NCBI GenBank assembly: GCA_034509925.1
Contig: CM067531.1
Coordinates: 9,907,319 to 9,971,318 of the forward strand
Direction of reading: 5' to 3'
Origin: Hirudinaria manillensis
Lineage: Eukaryota > Annelida > Clitellata > Hirudinida > Hirudinidae
DNA: 64,000 nt
A program made the translations under genes and the position numbers. Shown here in pieces: positions 37,470 through 51,175 of the stretch. The notes under the pieces are model-generated. The model was not told the origin of the DNA, did no database searches, and saw only the letters and a list, made by a program, of their open reading frames with translations. Every line of letters begins with the position of its first letter. The stretch's first letter is position 1.

Positions 37470-39588
37470 GATTTGTTTTCAAATTAATATTTAGTTTGGT
37501 ACAATCTACGAAAAATTAAAATCTTTCTTTAATGCCAAATGTTTTGAGCGATTTACGCATTGTTTACATAGACATTACTTCTAGCAAAGAATTCAACAAT
37601 GTAGTTTTAATACCAGTACGTCTTAAAACTTTATAATTGAATGACTATAATAGTCGTTTGTAATTGTAACAAAATATTATACTTTATGATAGAAGAAATG
37701 TTTCGTAGAGAGCGTAAGATACAATACACGTATACAATATACCATTCTAATTTTTTAAAAATACTTTCCATGCGATAACCATGGACGCAATACGTATGGA
37801 AAATAGATTCATATTTAGTTAAATATTATTTATTAGACCATTTCTTGGCTTCACTGTTTCTACTGAATAACTAAATAGATAAGTTATCTAGCAAACTTAA
37901 TTTAATATGTAAAAGGCAATATTTAATATGTTGATTTGGAATTCTGGATAAGCGTGATTCAATTTAAGATTATGAAATATTAGTTTAGCAGGTCAGTTCG
38001 AAGCAATGATGAGATTTGAAATGATAATAAGTAATGCAAATAATTTTATATAGCGCTCTCTCTAGTCTCTTAAGATCACCCCATAGCAATTTATTAATGA
38101 CTGTTTCAATGGCTAGATAAACAGGGCAACCCAGACTACCCAAAGTTGATGTAGTTACCCAATGCACAAGAAGGAGAAAATGTGAAGAGAGTATCAAGCC
38201 CGTGGAAAATGTATGTAAATGTTACATTTAAAGGTTAAATATGACTCCTACATCGCCAGGCACATACATAAATTATTTTTTCCCTTTCACCATTTAGATC
38301 CGTCACTGCTCCCTAATGACGATTGTGGCAGGGCAAGTTACGTTTTGAACGAGACTGTCGTGATTACAGTAACAAAGGTTATTGTATTCATGAGCTAACT
38401 TGAACAACAGTTGTATGATCAAATAACAATAACAAAATGGATGTTGACAAAACGTAAATTCAATTTGTGAACATTATTTATAATAGACCTCAGAAGCGAG
38501 AATTAAGTTAACAGGTCCCAGGACAATCCACATTAATCGCGATTAAATCATAAATAATTAAATTTAATTATCAACTCATTCTAATAGGTCGGATGAGGAG
38601 GCCGACAAGAATGCTTCGAGATGTTTATTCCTCAATTGAGCGCAAAGAATAGTTCGGCATCCAATCAGCGTTGAGTCTCTGTACATGATGAGTTTCCGTG
38701 CGGAAGATGGTTGCTGTTGTTTCGGTTGTGGCTTTGGCCAATGAGGAGCAGCCATCTTTCCGATGAGGACAGAGATTTATAACAATTGATAGAATTATGA
38801 TACTACTATTTGCTCGAATATAGGTTCCGTAGATAGGTTCGCATAGCTGTCTGTCCGTATGTCATCGTATGTCACTTTGCATGTGCCTACAAATATTTGC
38901 TCTTGTTTGTAATAAGTTTTAATAACTTTTAATCTGATGACTGAAAACTAATCTACATGTAAGAGGATTGCATAAGCGAAAGGTCTTATCTAGAGTTTGG
39001 TGTTTCTAAGCACTGTAATTAAATCCAAGACAAGTTCTTCTTTCAAAAAATCAGGAAAAAATATTGCATAACATAGCTTTGCTCTTTCTTCGGTGCTTGT
39101 TTCGAAGATGAAAATCTGTATATCTTATATCCATAGGCAGCCTTAAACGACTTCATCAAATTTATGAGATCATGTTACTAGCCTCGTCGGATATATTTCC
39201 AGACCAATATTACCATCCAAAGAATCGACAAGAGTTTCAGAACTCTTATTAGCTGCGAGATCACAATTCATTCATTAAAAAAAAATATTAATTTAATAAA
39301 ACAAGTATTAAGTAATTTGTGACCAAAAATGAATTTATTGTTCTTAACAAGAATCAAAGCTCTCCATAATTTCGTGCTCAGTAATGTACAATGGTCAGTT
39401 ATTAATAACTAACTATTTAAAAGTAATTAAAAGTATTTATTTATTTATTTATTTATTTAATGTGCCAGAGATTGAGAGCGATCTGTAGACTGAAAACAAG
39501 CAGAGAATGACTCGTTTGAGACGAGGTAGAATGGAAAAATAAATCGTTTGTTTCAACGTTGCTGGGTGTAAAACAGTGGGAAAAGTGA
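37470..39588. other. Intergenic region between ALKBH8 and FOXL2
   Basis: Contains the ALKBH8 promoter at its left end and the FOXL2 3' flank at its right. A less AT-rich patch at 38670-38775 has ATCCAATCAGCG and GGCCAATGAG (CCAAT boxes) and GCAGCCATCTTTCC (a YY1-like word on the minus strand), so it may be a promoter or enhancer; no gene starts there that I can see. A (TTTA)n run lies at 39434-39460. Confidence 0.45.
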
Positions 39589-40707
39589 TCAACATTGACT
39601 GATGCAATGGTATTGTTTTTTAATCCAGTAAGGATGGAAGTTGGGCTGGTCAGAGTAATTGAAACATCTGTACGAAGGACTGTTCGGACCACCGTAACTC
39701 TGTGCAAACTCCTGGGCAACTGGCAGGGCGGGATTGATCTCGCACGACCTAGATGATACGAAATCGCAGAAATTGGAGCCGGTGAGCGTCGGATAGGGAT
39801 TTTGGGGAGTCGTCTGCGATTGTACTGGAACATCTATGAAGCCCGAGTTACTTCTTTTCTTCTGCGACGGAAACAACGAAGGCTGAACGAACTTTTGCGG
39901 AGAAATATGCGGCAGATCCAATTTGTCTTTGTCACTGTGGGGATAGAAAGAATCTCTGATCGAGTTGCTCTGAGGCACGCAGAAGCCGTTGTACGAGGAG
40001 CTGAAATAGTTGCTAAACTGTTGATTGTTGGCGTAGCAAGCGTATTTGCTCGAGCCGAAGAAATTGTTGCAAGGAAATTGAGAAGAGAAAAACGTCGGCT
40101 GCAAAGAGACGGGAGGTCTGTAAGGTCGTTTCATTCTTCTTCGTCTCTTGAAGTTTCCCTTCTCAAACATGTCCTCAAACTTGATGGAATTGTCCAGCGT
40201 CCAGTAGTTGCCTTTGCGCTCTCCTCCGCCCTCTCTGGGTACTTTGACGAAGCACTCGTTCAGACTGAGGTTGTGTCTGATGCTATTCTGCCATCCTTTC
40301 CTGTTTCTCTCGAAGTAAGGAAACTTCTTCATGATATACTGGTAGATGGCGCTGAGCGTCAGTCTCTTTTCTTTAGAGTCCTTGATGGCCATGGCAATGA
40401 GGGCCACGTACGAGTAAGGAGGCTTCTTGACACTCTCGTTGGTGACGTGTGGATTGGTTTTACCCTCGACATCTTTGCGTTCCTTTCTCTTGTCGCAGTT
40501 GTTGACAGATTTGTTTTGTTCGATCGGCTTCGTGGCTTTTGGAAGATTTTCTGCCATGGAAGATTTGAGAGCGGAATTATTCTCTTTTTGATAAGATTCG
40601 TTCTTTATTTCTTGGATGGATTTGTCATCTGGGATCTTAGGAAGCCAAAAGTAGAAGTTCTTTGGATCTGTCGCATCGTTCGCAAGGGAATCATATTTGG
40701 AGTTCAT
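39589..40707 (-). CDS. FOXL2: Forkhead transcription factor FOXL2
   Basis: DNA-binding regulator of the FOXL2 class, tied to ovarian/female gonad fate in many animals. Single coding exon of 372 aa, as in vertebrate FOXL2. The start is the ATG at 40707 ([11 protein letters not shown]); the frame stays open a little further upstream but without another ATG. The forkhead domain is at about residues 95-190: [73 protein letters not shown] and [20 protein letters not shown]. The last stretch is diagnostic for FOXL2 as against other FoxL or FoxC types. The N-terminal 95 residues are Lys/Asn/Ser-rich. The C-terminal half is Ser/Phe/Tyr-rich without the alanine tract of mammals. The nearest upstream gene, RASA1, is 7.3 kb away. 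A 316-codon open frame on the opposite strand is a shadow. Confidence 0.97.
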   Translation of the reverse strand: MNSKYDSLANDATDPKNFYFWLPKIPDDKSIQEIKNESYQKENNSALKSSMAENLPKATKPIEQNKSVNNCDKRKERKDVEGKTNPHVTNESVKKPPYSYVALIAMAIKDSKEKRLTLSAIYQYIMKKFPYFERNRKGWQNSIRHNLSLNECFVKVPREGGGERKGNYWTLDNSIKFEDMFEKGNFKRRRRMKRPYRPPVSLQPTFFSSQFPCNNFFGSSKYACYANNQQFSNYFSSSYNGFCVPQSNSIRDSFYPHSDKDKLDLPHISPQKFVQPSLFPSQKKRSNSGFIDVPVQSQTTPQNPYPTLTGSNFCDFVSSRSCEINPALPVAQEFAQSYGGPNSPSYRCFNYSDQPNFHPYWIKKQYHCISQC

Positions 40708-41885
40708 TGCCTGGCAGTTCTGCAAGCAACGGTTGACTTAATTACTTCTTGAATTTTGATGACCCAATATTTGTGACAAGCAATGTCATTAATTTATGTT
40801 ATTAAGACTTGATTTATCTGGCAATGTAAATTCTCTTCAGGTTAGTTAAAAACATCAAAAACCTTTACACCCGACGTACGTACAGCACTGACATGTTCGA
40901 TACCTAAAACATCCCTTTTATAACGAACTGTCCAGAATATTTGGGAGACAATTTATTTAAAAATCATAAACACAGTCGAACGTCTATTGTCTGAAGATTT
41001 CCAGCGAGACAAAGACTGGACAAAAAAAGTTCACTTTTTTCTGCTCTCCAACGAATAAGACAAAGCCTTGTTGATAACTTCGGTCCTGGTCGGTAACTAC
41101 TCACAATCAAGAAAATTGCTGGAAAAATGTCTTCATATCTTCTCCATGTTGCACTTAAATCTATGCACGGACTAAAAACAAATATTTGGTAAACAACTGA
41201 ATAAAATCTTTTGCAATTCACCTTTCGCTATGCTTTCTCAATGGACGGTTATCATGCAAGGCATAGAATTTTGGTCTTTCTAAGATAATTTCAAAAGGGA
41301 TTTTTAGAAATGAAATAATTTCTATTTGAATATTTATTTTATAATTATTCGTAGAAATTAGTCATCTTTTTTTCGCAATTTACCGATAGCCATCAAACAA
41401 ATTTAAAAATAAATGATCCTTAAATTTATTATTTTGATAAATAAATAAAACACTTTAATCATAATATCATCATAATCATCATCATCATCATCACAATCAT
41501 CATCATACGATCATAAAGTTTTTCAGCAACCGAATATTTTAAAATAAAAATAAAAATAATTGCAACAAAACTGGTTTAAATTTTAATTACATAGCATTAT
41601 CCAATGATTCGCCATGTTAATATTATATTATTTCAGGTCAAATCGGACGAACATCAAATGTTCCGAAATCGCGTTACAAATGTGGACGATAATTTATCAC
41701 CTGGATTCCTCTTTTATTTATTAATTTTTGCATTTGTTACGTCTGTACATTAATAATGTTATTGAGTTGTTTTATCTGTAATTGAATTTACGTTATAAAA
41801 CCTCTTAATTAAAATTCAGTGCCATAATCGTTTTTACAATTATTAATCTATTATATAAATATTTATATTAACAACACAATAATAA

Positions 41886-41926
41886 TTATGATGATGATGA
41901 TGATGATGATGATTATGATGATGATG

Positions 41927-41961
<35 letters not shown>

Positions 41962-41996
41962 TATTATTATTATTATTATTATTAATGATGATGATG
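41886..41996. repeat. (ATG)n(ATT)n compound microsatellite
   Basis: Runs of ATG triplets pass into ATT triplets and back to GATGATG over about 110 bp. Both strands show open Met/Ile or Asn/His frames that are artefacts of the triplets. Confidence 0.92.
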
Positions 41997-42229
41997 ATAA
42001 AAATATTTACTATCGTCTTCAATTGAGTATTGTTTCCCGAAAACAAAGCTCAGTAGCAAAAACCATTGAAGAGAAATTGACTGGAAAATATAAATATAAA
42101 TAATATAAAATAATATAAATAATATAAATAATATAAATAATATAAATAATATAAATCTTTTTTGTGCGTTAAAAAGTAACTTTCAACCAGGTACAGAGCG
42201 GATGCATCGGTAAAAACATGAACTGTATG

Positions 42230-42302
42230 TGTGCTTGTGCGTATGTGTGTGTGTGTGTGTGCCTGTGTGTGTGTGTGCCTGTGTGTATGTGTCTGTGTAT
42301 AC
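42230..42302. repeat. (GT)n microsatellite with GCCT/TCT interruptions
   Basis: GTGTGTGT runs broken by GCCTGTG and ATGTGTCTG over about 70 bp, directly after a TAATATAAA-type AT repeat (42090-42152). Confidence 0.9.
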
Positions 42303-45300
42303 ATGGATAGCGTGGGAATCTGAGAATGCCTGGAGTATTTGAGGGGATGGCTTGATGGAGTCGAAGATGAATGGATGGAAGAATATGATGGAGAGAAGGA
42401 AGGCGGAAGGAGAGTGACATCTGAAGGTGAGGTCAGCAAATCGTGGCAGCTGTTCGAAAGAGTCAGGTCACTCCAGGACATGAGGAACTGACTCCCATTG
42501 GATTTCCTCATGAATATTTTTAAATAATTTAATTTAATTCGAATATTATTATTATAATGATATTTTATTGAATAAACAATGCTTAAAAAAATGTCACGCT
42601 ACTTCCCGTCAACTATTAACGAATTTTCTTCTTCGACTTGTCTTTGAAACCACGTAATTTCCAGAGTCTAGAACTCAGATTCATATTCGAATGAGTCTTT
42701 GGTTTTGAAGGAACCAAAAATAGGTTTCACTTTCATTTTCTGAGGTATTTCTCAGATGTCTGATGAGGAAAGCGTCGGTGTGTATTTCCACTAAAAATAT
42801 TTCCAAATGCATGATCGAGTTGGACGGGTGCAAAGAACGTACACATTCATCTGTACACTCACAGGAAGAGGACCCATGGATTATCAGCGTCAATGGGGGT
42901 TATTCATGAAAATAAATGTTCTCATTTAAGTTAATTTTCCGCAAAAATTTTTGCAAATTCATTGAAAAGATGACGAATCACTTGCCAAGTCACAAATCTC
43001 TGAGTTTTGTGTCAGAGTTTTTACTGTTTTTATTGGAAAAATCAAGCTGTCCATAACCAATAATTATGGAATTTAGATAAGATTTATAAGATAATCATAA
43101 GATTTATATTCAATAAATATAAATTTTTAAATTTATGTCCAACAAATGTAAATTCTTAGGCTTATAAATGTTAAAAATATATATAAACCATGACTTCATC
43201 AAAACTGAAAAGATTGAAATTAGTAAGAAGGAGTATCCCTCTTCATGGTATCTTTCTAAAAATTATTAACGAAAGAACTCCGATTTATAATTATTTTTTA
43301 TTATAATATTGTCAAATAATTTATTATAATATTAATTTTTATTATTATTTTTGTCACTGTAACATAAAAACGAGATATTTTACATGTAAAAAAACCGTAC
43401 CTGGCCAACAGATGTAAAGCAAAGTTAACCAAGTCAATAACATGTTTTTGGGTTTAGTAGGTTCTTGAGATTCAACTTAACAATCTCAATTTCCAACAAT
43501 TATTTCAATATTATTATTAAATATTTACAATTTCCTTTAAAGTAATTTATTTATTTTTTTATAACTAATTACTAAATGGTTAAAGAAATTGTTGCTTGCT
43601 TTGTTATTGAACTCCTATCGGAGACGCGCCAAAGCGATAGTCGTCATGACCGGTCGGCAGAGTTCATTAAACTTTATTTATTTAATCATTTATTTATTTA
43701 TTATCAATAAATGAATTGTTTGTATAAATATTAATAAACCAGCTACTCATTCACGAGACCAATAAACAGTAATGACTACTCGGAACATCACATCTATCTA
43801 CTTTTTTTTTAAAAAGGATCCCTGGATATTCGTCATAAAAATCCTTACGGAGCTGATGATGTAAGACGATCACATGGCGCTCATAAGTAACGATAAACTT
43901 CCGATATCGGAAACTCCACTTTATTTACGAGTATGTGTTGTTATTATGTGTTCAACACTTGTCCAATCTCATATGCCATTCAGATGCAAGGCGGGTGAAA
44001 GATAATGATGTCCTTCGTAAATTAAACCAGTGTATCACTGTAACTGTAATGTTTAATTGCCTAAAACAATTGCAAAATATTTACATTATTACTGGCAGCT
44101 TACGACTTGATTTTTCTATATTCGTAATATTTACATGGGATATCTTTGTTGACCGCCATCTTAAATCTGTCTAATTTTATTAAGAATTGGAACGGTGTTT
44201 AATAAAAAAGTATATTTATATTTTTTATTATTGTTTTGTTAATATTTTGTTATTTATTTATATTTTATATTTCCATGAATGTCTTTTAATGTATTTGTTA
44301 CTAGTTTGTGGTGCTTCTGTCATTGTCTTGTCGTTTTATTTATTTGGTTTCTTTTTCAAATTATTTACTTTTTAACAGATTGCAAATAATAAATTGAATA
44401 TTTCCATCGAAAAAGAAATATATTTTTAATATTTACACATTATAATAATGTAATTCAAAATATTTCCACTCACATACTATAGTTCTACCAATATTTGCAT
44501 CGTTTCATTTCAAAGCCATTCGTTTGAATAACACTTTCTTTGGTTTCATGCCCTATTCGGTCATCATGAATCGCATTTCTCATTAGGTAACCTCTAGCCA
44601 ATTTTGAAGGTTTGAAGGGGCCATATAATCTATTTATATAATATATAGTTATCTCTCAGCTTACTTAGAAAGTAGATTTGTGTCGTGTCGAATTCGTTAT
44701 TATTCCATTTAGTCTTAGCCTCGATTACGAGATCGTTTTACTATGAAACTAAGAAAAAGGAAGCATAACATGATATTGCTGTAAATAAACATCCAATTAT
44801 TAGCAATAAATTCCAAATAATCCTTACTTATTTTCAATCTTTGAAATCGATGAAAAGATTAAAGTTGATGGTCATGATCTTGCATTGCATCCACTTATCA
44901 AGCGCTCAGCTGTTGCCAACTTTAACATCTTACTTTGATCCTTGTGCGAAATTCACTCGTTTATATATTAAATATGTTCATTCGAATGTTTTGAAATGAA
45001 TTACAAAAATTATTTCGAAGAAATTATTGTGTTGGACTCAGTAAAGGAATGTAAATAATTTTATTAGTAACTGACGAGAATTAAGGTAAACATTATTCTT
45101 TAAGTGAATTCCTTGCCCTGATGGGTAAATGGGGGTTTAATACTTTGAAATTTTAAAAGTGAAAGTGAATATTATTAAATGTAATATTTTATTAATCACT
45201 CTTTGGCTTTCCAAATCAGACATTCACCTCACACGAAAATATTTTTAGGACGAAATGATTAGAAGCCAACTTCAACGGGAATATTAATTCTCTGCATTTA

Positions 45301-48033
45301 ACGTAATCGTTTGGGAAAGCGACATAGGGCCTATGATTTTTGCAAAATAAAATTTGGCGATGTTTTGTCGCAATTATTTTTTAAATTCTGTGATTAAACA
45401 TTTAAAAAATCGGACATTTAACGTAAACAAATATCGTATCATCAGCATTTTCAATCATAATCGCTATTTAAATTATAATCTCTTCGTAAACCTGTGATGA
45501 ACGTTCACTTTTAAATTCGAGCGCAGACGAATTCGACACAAAAGTTTATACGCGTTTCCCGAGACCAACAGCCTTATGCAATCGTAAAAGTTTATAACTT
45601 GTCATGTTGCATAATTAAAAATGTCAGATAAACAATTGAGACATTTGTCAGTTTTATGACAGGTTTTAACACCTTGAAATGCAAGAAATAATTTGACGAA
45701 AATCGAGAAATGGTTTAGCCTCGCAGTGTTTTCGGCGTAAATAAACACAAAATAAATTCTCGTATAATCTAGATCTTCTGCAATTTACCTTTAATTTTGT
45801 TGAAAGTCCAGGCTTAAAAGTGATTTAATAACTTTTATATCAGAAGGATATAAATTATTATTACTAGAGACAATGTTACAGCTACTAGGATTCTATCAAT
45901 GATATGTTTTTATCGACAGCGATTAGAATCAATTCGAGCGAAAAATGATCGTTTATTCTGTGAAATGAAAGCACCATAGGGGTCTTATATCCAGCTGGAT
46001 CATCACCATCACTCAGCGGTGTACGGCAACTCCATTAGCTGGATGAGAGAATGGAGAATAGGAATCTACTAGAGAACGGAACAGGCGTTAACGTCAGTCA
46101 AAAGTTTTGACAGACACGAGCTTATGATGCGATATGGTCGATGCCGAACCGGAGGCTCGCTTTGATGGAAAGGGGGCAGCTGCTCTGAAACTCCACCGAA
46201 TAAATAGACTTTCCTTGACACAGAATACAGATTCCGCTACTTGGAAATGTTGACCCCGCCAGGTTTTCTAAAATTTAATTTTTTTCTTCTCTCCAACTTC
46301 TCGATTTTCTGATTCTAGTTCCGCCAGGAAATAATAGAAGTGGAACGAAATTTAACTTAAGTTGCACTTTAGTTTGTTGAAATGTTTAAAGCGAACGTAG
46401 CATCCAGATAACGTAATAACTTATTGTAGTTTCTATTATTACACATCAAATATCAAACTATTCAATAATTTTTCTGTTAACTTTCGCTATTGCAGAAGTA
46501 ACTTTGCCAGCTAGCGGGGTTCGTGTTATTATGATGTGTTTGTTTGGTCCAAATAAGGTTGCATATCAAGTGATTTTTAAAGCACCGAACAGGCGGTTGA
46601 CAAGCAAAAGTATGAATGATGATAAATTGCCACAAAGAAGAAGAAGAAGCTACAGAAGTTGTTTCTTCTTAAAAAACCACTCATGAAAACACGAAGCAAA
46701 CAAATCTAGTGTTGTTGTGTTGTTGACTCAGATCGAATCATACAACAGGCGCAACAACCTGGATAATATTTGGTATAGTTCAACTTTGTTCCAATAAAAT
46801 TTTCACTGGAACCTCCCTCGTTTCATCGTAGAGGACTTTCATTCTCTTCCAGCTGTTTAACACGTTATAATCTAATTATTAATAATTAATTAATAATAAT
46901 TAATATAAATTAATATTTAAGCATTTTTCAGTTTTGCAACCAAGACTTTCAAATTCAAAAGAATGGAGGCATATTATGATGAATGTTAATCGCGATTACC
47001 TTTTTTTTTATTTGCTTTTCATAGATCAAAGCAGTAACTTAAGTGATTTACTTAGTGAGGAAGGGATTGCCTTGGTGATGTGTTCAGTGTTCATTTAAAT
47101 GAATGTCAGTTTTAATTGCATGAGTGATCCCTCGCAGGCATTGTAAAACCTTCTAATTGGGTTTCGATTTATTCAAGTTTCGAAACACTGGCTTAAATAT
47201 TACATTGGATTAATTATAACTTAAATATTGTATTAATTAGATATTACTATTAATAAATGCATTGTATTAATAAATGAATTGATGTCCGCTAAAATATTAA
47301 TGAAAACGTTATTATAAAGAGAATTGGTCGAAGCCAAATTAGTTTCGATTAAATTGAATTTTGTGAAAACTATAATAATTTGCGACAGATCAAACACTCA
47401 AATTGTGAATTTACAACTGAAGTTTATCATTTCCTAATCATTAAATGCGTGCAGCAATATTTCCATGTCATGTTCTTATTATCTCTAATTCTGACGAACG
47501 ATCGTAAACTCATCTGAAAAAGTTTAGTACGATATCTTGGTAAAAAGAAATCTACGGAACATATTCATAAGTTAGAAAAATATAATTGCATTAGAAATAT
47601 TTGATTTTTCCACTTAAATTAATAAATTTAATGAATTTTAATTTGATTTAGTTAACCATTTTTAATGAAATGTGATTCATTAATAACTGGAACTTTTAGA
47701 CGGATTCTTGGAATGCTTTTCAGCCTACACTTGTCTCTTCTTTTGGAAGCTAATTGATCCACACTTATCGTCATGATAATTAAACGATAAAATTTTTATA
47801 GAATCAAATTTATTTTAACGCTTCATACATTTTAATAACAATCTCTAAAACTTTGCAGAGTAATCGAAACGAATTATTAAAAAATGTTCATACTCATAAA
47901 ATCGAGTATTTTAATTTAAATGTTAATTTTTATGTCTTAAATGGAGCATTCGAAAATCGCTTTTCCACGAGAAATCGATAATGCCTGAAAAAACAATGAG
48001 CAAAGAGAAGAGCGCCGAAGTAAACATCTACAA

Positions 48034-51000
48034 ATGGAAGGTGGGTACGGTGGTCCCGGATTGGACGAAGTGCCAGAATTAGAGGGAGCAGACGAATTCG
48101 ACCCTTTTGAAGTTGTCGAGTGCATTGAAGAAATTGTCAAAAATGTTCCCGAAGCACCTTCTGAGACCCAGTAAGTTCATACGCAAACGTGAAATTATTG
48201 GTGGCAGATCAGGCCTCAATGTGTCGGTCGTTTATAAATTATCGTGCCAACGTTTTGGAATTTTATTTCTTGCAATTGGTCTTTTTGTGAATGGGAACGT
48301 TTGTAATTGACCTATGTTAAGAAAATGTTTGGTCATTTTGCCAAGAACATTTGTAGCAACTAAGAAGGAGTTCTGGATAAAATGAATTCGTTGCAGTACT
48401 CTGTTATGATGTTTGTTACTGCAAAAGTAATTTGGCAACTTGAGAATTTTATTTTCCAACTTTTTTCAGCTCAGTTTCAGAGACTTTACTTGTTTCAAAG
48501 AGATGTAATGCCTCTATTTTATGTTGAGAGATACTATAATGAGCATAAATACTGTTTATGAGGTGGTTAGGAGAATTTTATGTGTAAAAATGGAAACAAT
48601 AAATTATTTATAAACTGCAGGTATTGGTTAAGCCTCTGCTTTTGTGGAAGAGAGAATTTTTTTGGCATTTCCCCCTTTTTCGAAACAGTCTTGTACCGAA
48701 TACAACTTGCAAATTTGAAATGTTTCTAATTGCGTTTAATTACTTTTACATTGTTTATTTTTTATGTTTTATAAAATAACAAGTTGTTTCTTGGGTATTT
48801 TTTTTATAATACTGTTAGTGAATTTTTATTTCAGAACATTGTTTTTAGTACATTTATGCATTTAATTTAGGGTTATTAGAAGTACATTCCATTATAGTAC
48901 AATTTAATTGTTCTTAAACCATGTTTTTGCATAAATGAACAATAAATTACTAATTGAAGAATTATTAATTACATAAACTTCAATTTAGAAGCAAATGTGT
49001 TTTTCTTAATAAGTCAATAAGGCTAGTTGTAATAAGAATTCAAAGTCTTTACCCCGATAATGTGATTCCTCAGATGGTACCATGGACGGTTAGACAGAGC
49101 CATTGCAGAAGAGAGACTGAGGCAGTCTGGCAAACCAGGCAGTTACCTCATAAGAGAAAGTGACAGGAGGCCTGGTTCCTTTGTCCTTTCCTTCTGTGGC
49201 AGAACCGGCATGGATCATTTCAAGTTGGCCTTTTGTTTTAAATCTACTTTTAGTTTGTTTTTTTTTTTTATTTTATTTTGCAAAATTTATTGATGCAAGT
49301 GCTGTGAGTTACAATAGATCCCTAGTCTCAGAACCTGTATCTTTTCTAATTGAATATGGGCCATGTTGTCGTTTACATTTTTGTATTGTATTAATACAAA
49401 CTTGTTTTGCTGGATGGAATTATAGCTTAGATAGTGGTTTGTATCAGTTCGTTCTCTTAAGTGAACTGGTCTGCAGCTGTACATTTTGAGCAAAATGCAA
49501 ATTTACAATAGAAGCCACTTAGGAGCATTTGAAGATGTTTAAATTGTTCAAGTTGCTTTATATCCCCTATGTGGATATTCAATGCCATTAGTCTCTTTGT
49601 GCAGCACAGTAATGGCCAAAATAGTGATGTGGTGTGTTAATAATTAATAATAATAATAATTTATTTAAAAAAATATTAGTTAATAAAATATTAGTTACTT
49701 CATGTTTCTCCTAAGTTACTTGTGATAAAAGATTAGAGCTTGCATAGCACCTAAACATGTCTATACAACAATTCTACAGCAACAACTCGTTCTTAATTCA
49801 TTCAATCCGTTCGATTGAATTCACCAGAGTTACCTCGGTCTGTGGAGCTTTTTATATTGGAGGTAGAGAGTTCGAATCTCTGTCTCTCCTGATCGGCTAT
49901 TACACTGGATGGTCGGACCTACTCAAGGGCGAACGACTCCAGCATCCCGTGCCACCCCCGGAGGTTCGTACCACCTTGCCGTCTCCCGAGCCGACCGCGA
50001 CTTATTCGGGAACGAGATGCATAAGAGGCAGCATCGGAAGCTGAATCGGGGGAGCCAATTGGAAGCTACCATTACAATTAGGGGGGGGGGGTAGTGGTGG
50101 TGGTAATATGCTGCAAATAAATGCTAATAATTGCTCTCTCGACTGATAATCGCCAAAGCAAGTATTTGTGGTTAAGTGTCAGTTTTAGGTGAGATGGGTT
50201 CTGCTTTTAGAAGGAATTAGATTTGGCTTTAAACCACATTAATCTATTGCTATCAGTCCAACTCCCTTGTAAGAAGGCTGTCATTATGAATAATAACCAT
50301 AAAAAGAATTAGTTTTGTAATCTGGTGAACCATTTTAAGGTCGTGACCTTAAAAATGCAGAGGCAAAGAGGTGACCTGCCTGTAAGACATGCAGATGAAG
50401 TTATACATCCCTAAATCATGTTTTGTTTGTAAATAAATACTTAATTGTTGTTATTTGTAATTCCAATAAACGTGCTTCATTTTAGCGCACATAAATGAAT
50501 TTTAACGTCCATTCTTCACCGTGCTTCTCCAACTTCTTACGATTGACATGCTTCAAGATGTGATATAAAACCATTATAATTTAAATAATCAGTTAAGATT
50601 ATAATTTAAATAATCAGTTAAGATTATAATTTAAATAATCAGTTAAGATTATAATTTAAATAATCAGTTAAGATTATAATTTAAATAATCAGTTAAGATT
50701 ATAATTTAAATAATCAGTTAAGATTATTATTTAAATAATCAGTTAAGGTTATCAGAAAAGATTGCCACTTTTCATGAAATCACGACACCATGATTTCTTG
50801 TTGAAAACCTCCGCTTCTTTTGACAGTTCGTTCAACCAGTCTTCCGAAGAAAACGAGTCAGAGCCGTATCTTCTTATACAAAGTCTCCCGAAACTGACGA
50901 GCTGAGGTTGGTGAATGATTAATAACATTAATAAGTCCTTTGGGAAGTGGATATGAGTACATTACAACAATTATAATAATAATAATAATAATAGTACTTT

Positions 51001-51126
51001 AATAATATTATAATATTAATAATAATAACATGATATATAATGCTAAAAATGTTAAAGGTAATTAATAATAAAACTTTAATAAGATAATAATAATAATAAT
51101 AATAATGCTTTAATAATAGTAATACT

Positions 51127-51175
<49 letters not shown>

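Larger units (their letters stand above)
40708..48033. other. 7.3 kb gene-poor region between FOXL2 and RASA1
   Basis: No coding gene is supported. Simple repeats: ATC-rich 41468-41505, (ATG)n then (ATT)n at 41886-41996, a TAATATAAA-type run at 42090-42152, and (GT)n at 42240-42299. A less AT-rich 250-300 bp patch at about 45970-46260 stands out. It contains ATCCAGCTGGAT and CAGCTG E-box words and might be a regulatory element. Because FOXL2 and RASA1 diverge here, both promoters must be in this stretch. Confidence 0.5.

Noticed and set aside
39802..40752. 316-codon open frame on the plus strand
   Set aside because: It lies exactly antisense to the FOXL2 coding exon, whose forkhead domain fixes the true strand. 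The frame is open because of FOXL2 codon composition.
46504..46686. 60-codon plus frame after a TTGCAG acceptor-like site
   Set aside because: No recognisable sequence, ends in Arg/Ser low complexity from GAA repeats, and no partner exons.
49828..49963. tRNA-like or SINE-like segment with AGTTCGAATCTC
   Set aside because: Translation gives [20 protein letters not shown] and [15 protein letters not shown], the second half of the first RASA1 SH2 domain, so it is an exon.
50573..50747. Regular 25 bp repeats considered as a CRISPR-like array
   Set aside because: There are no spacers between units, and the array lies in an intron of an animal gene. It is a minisatellite.
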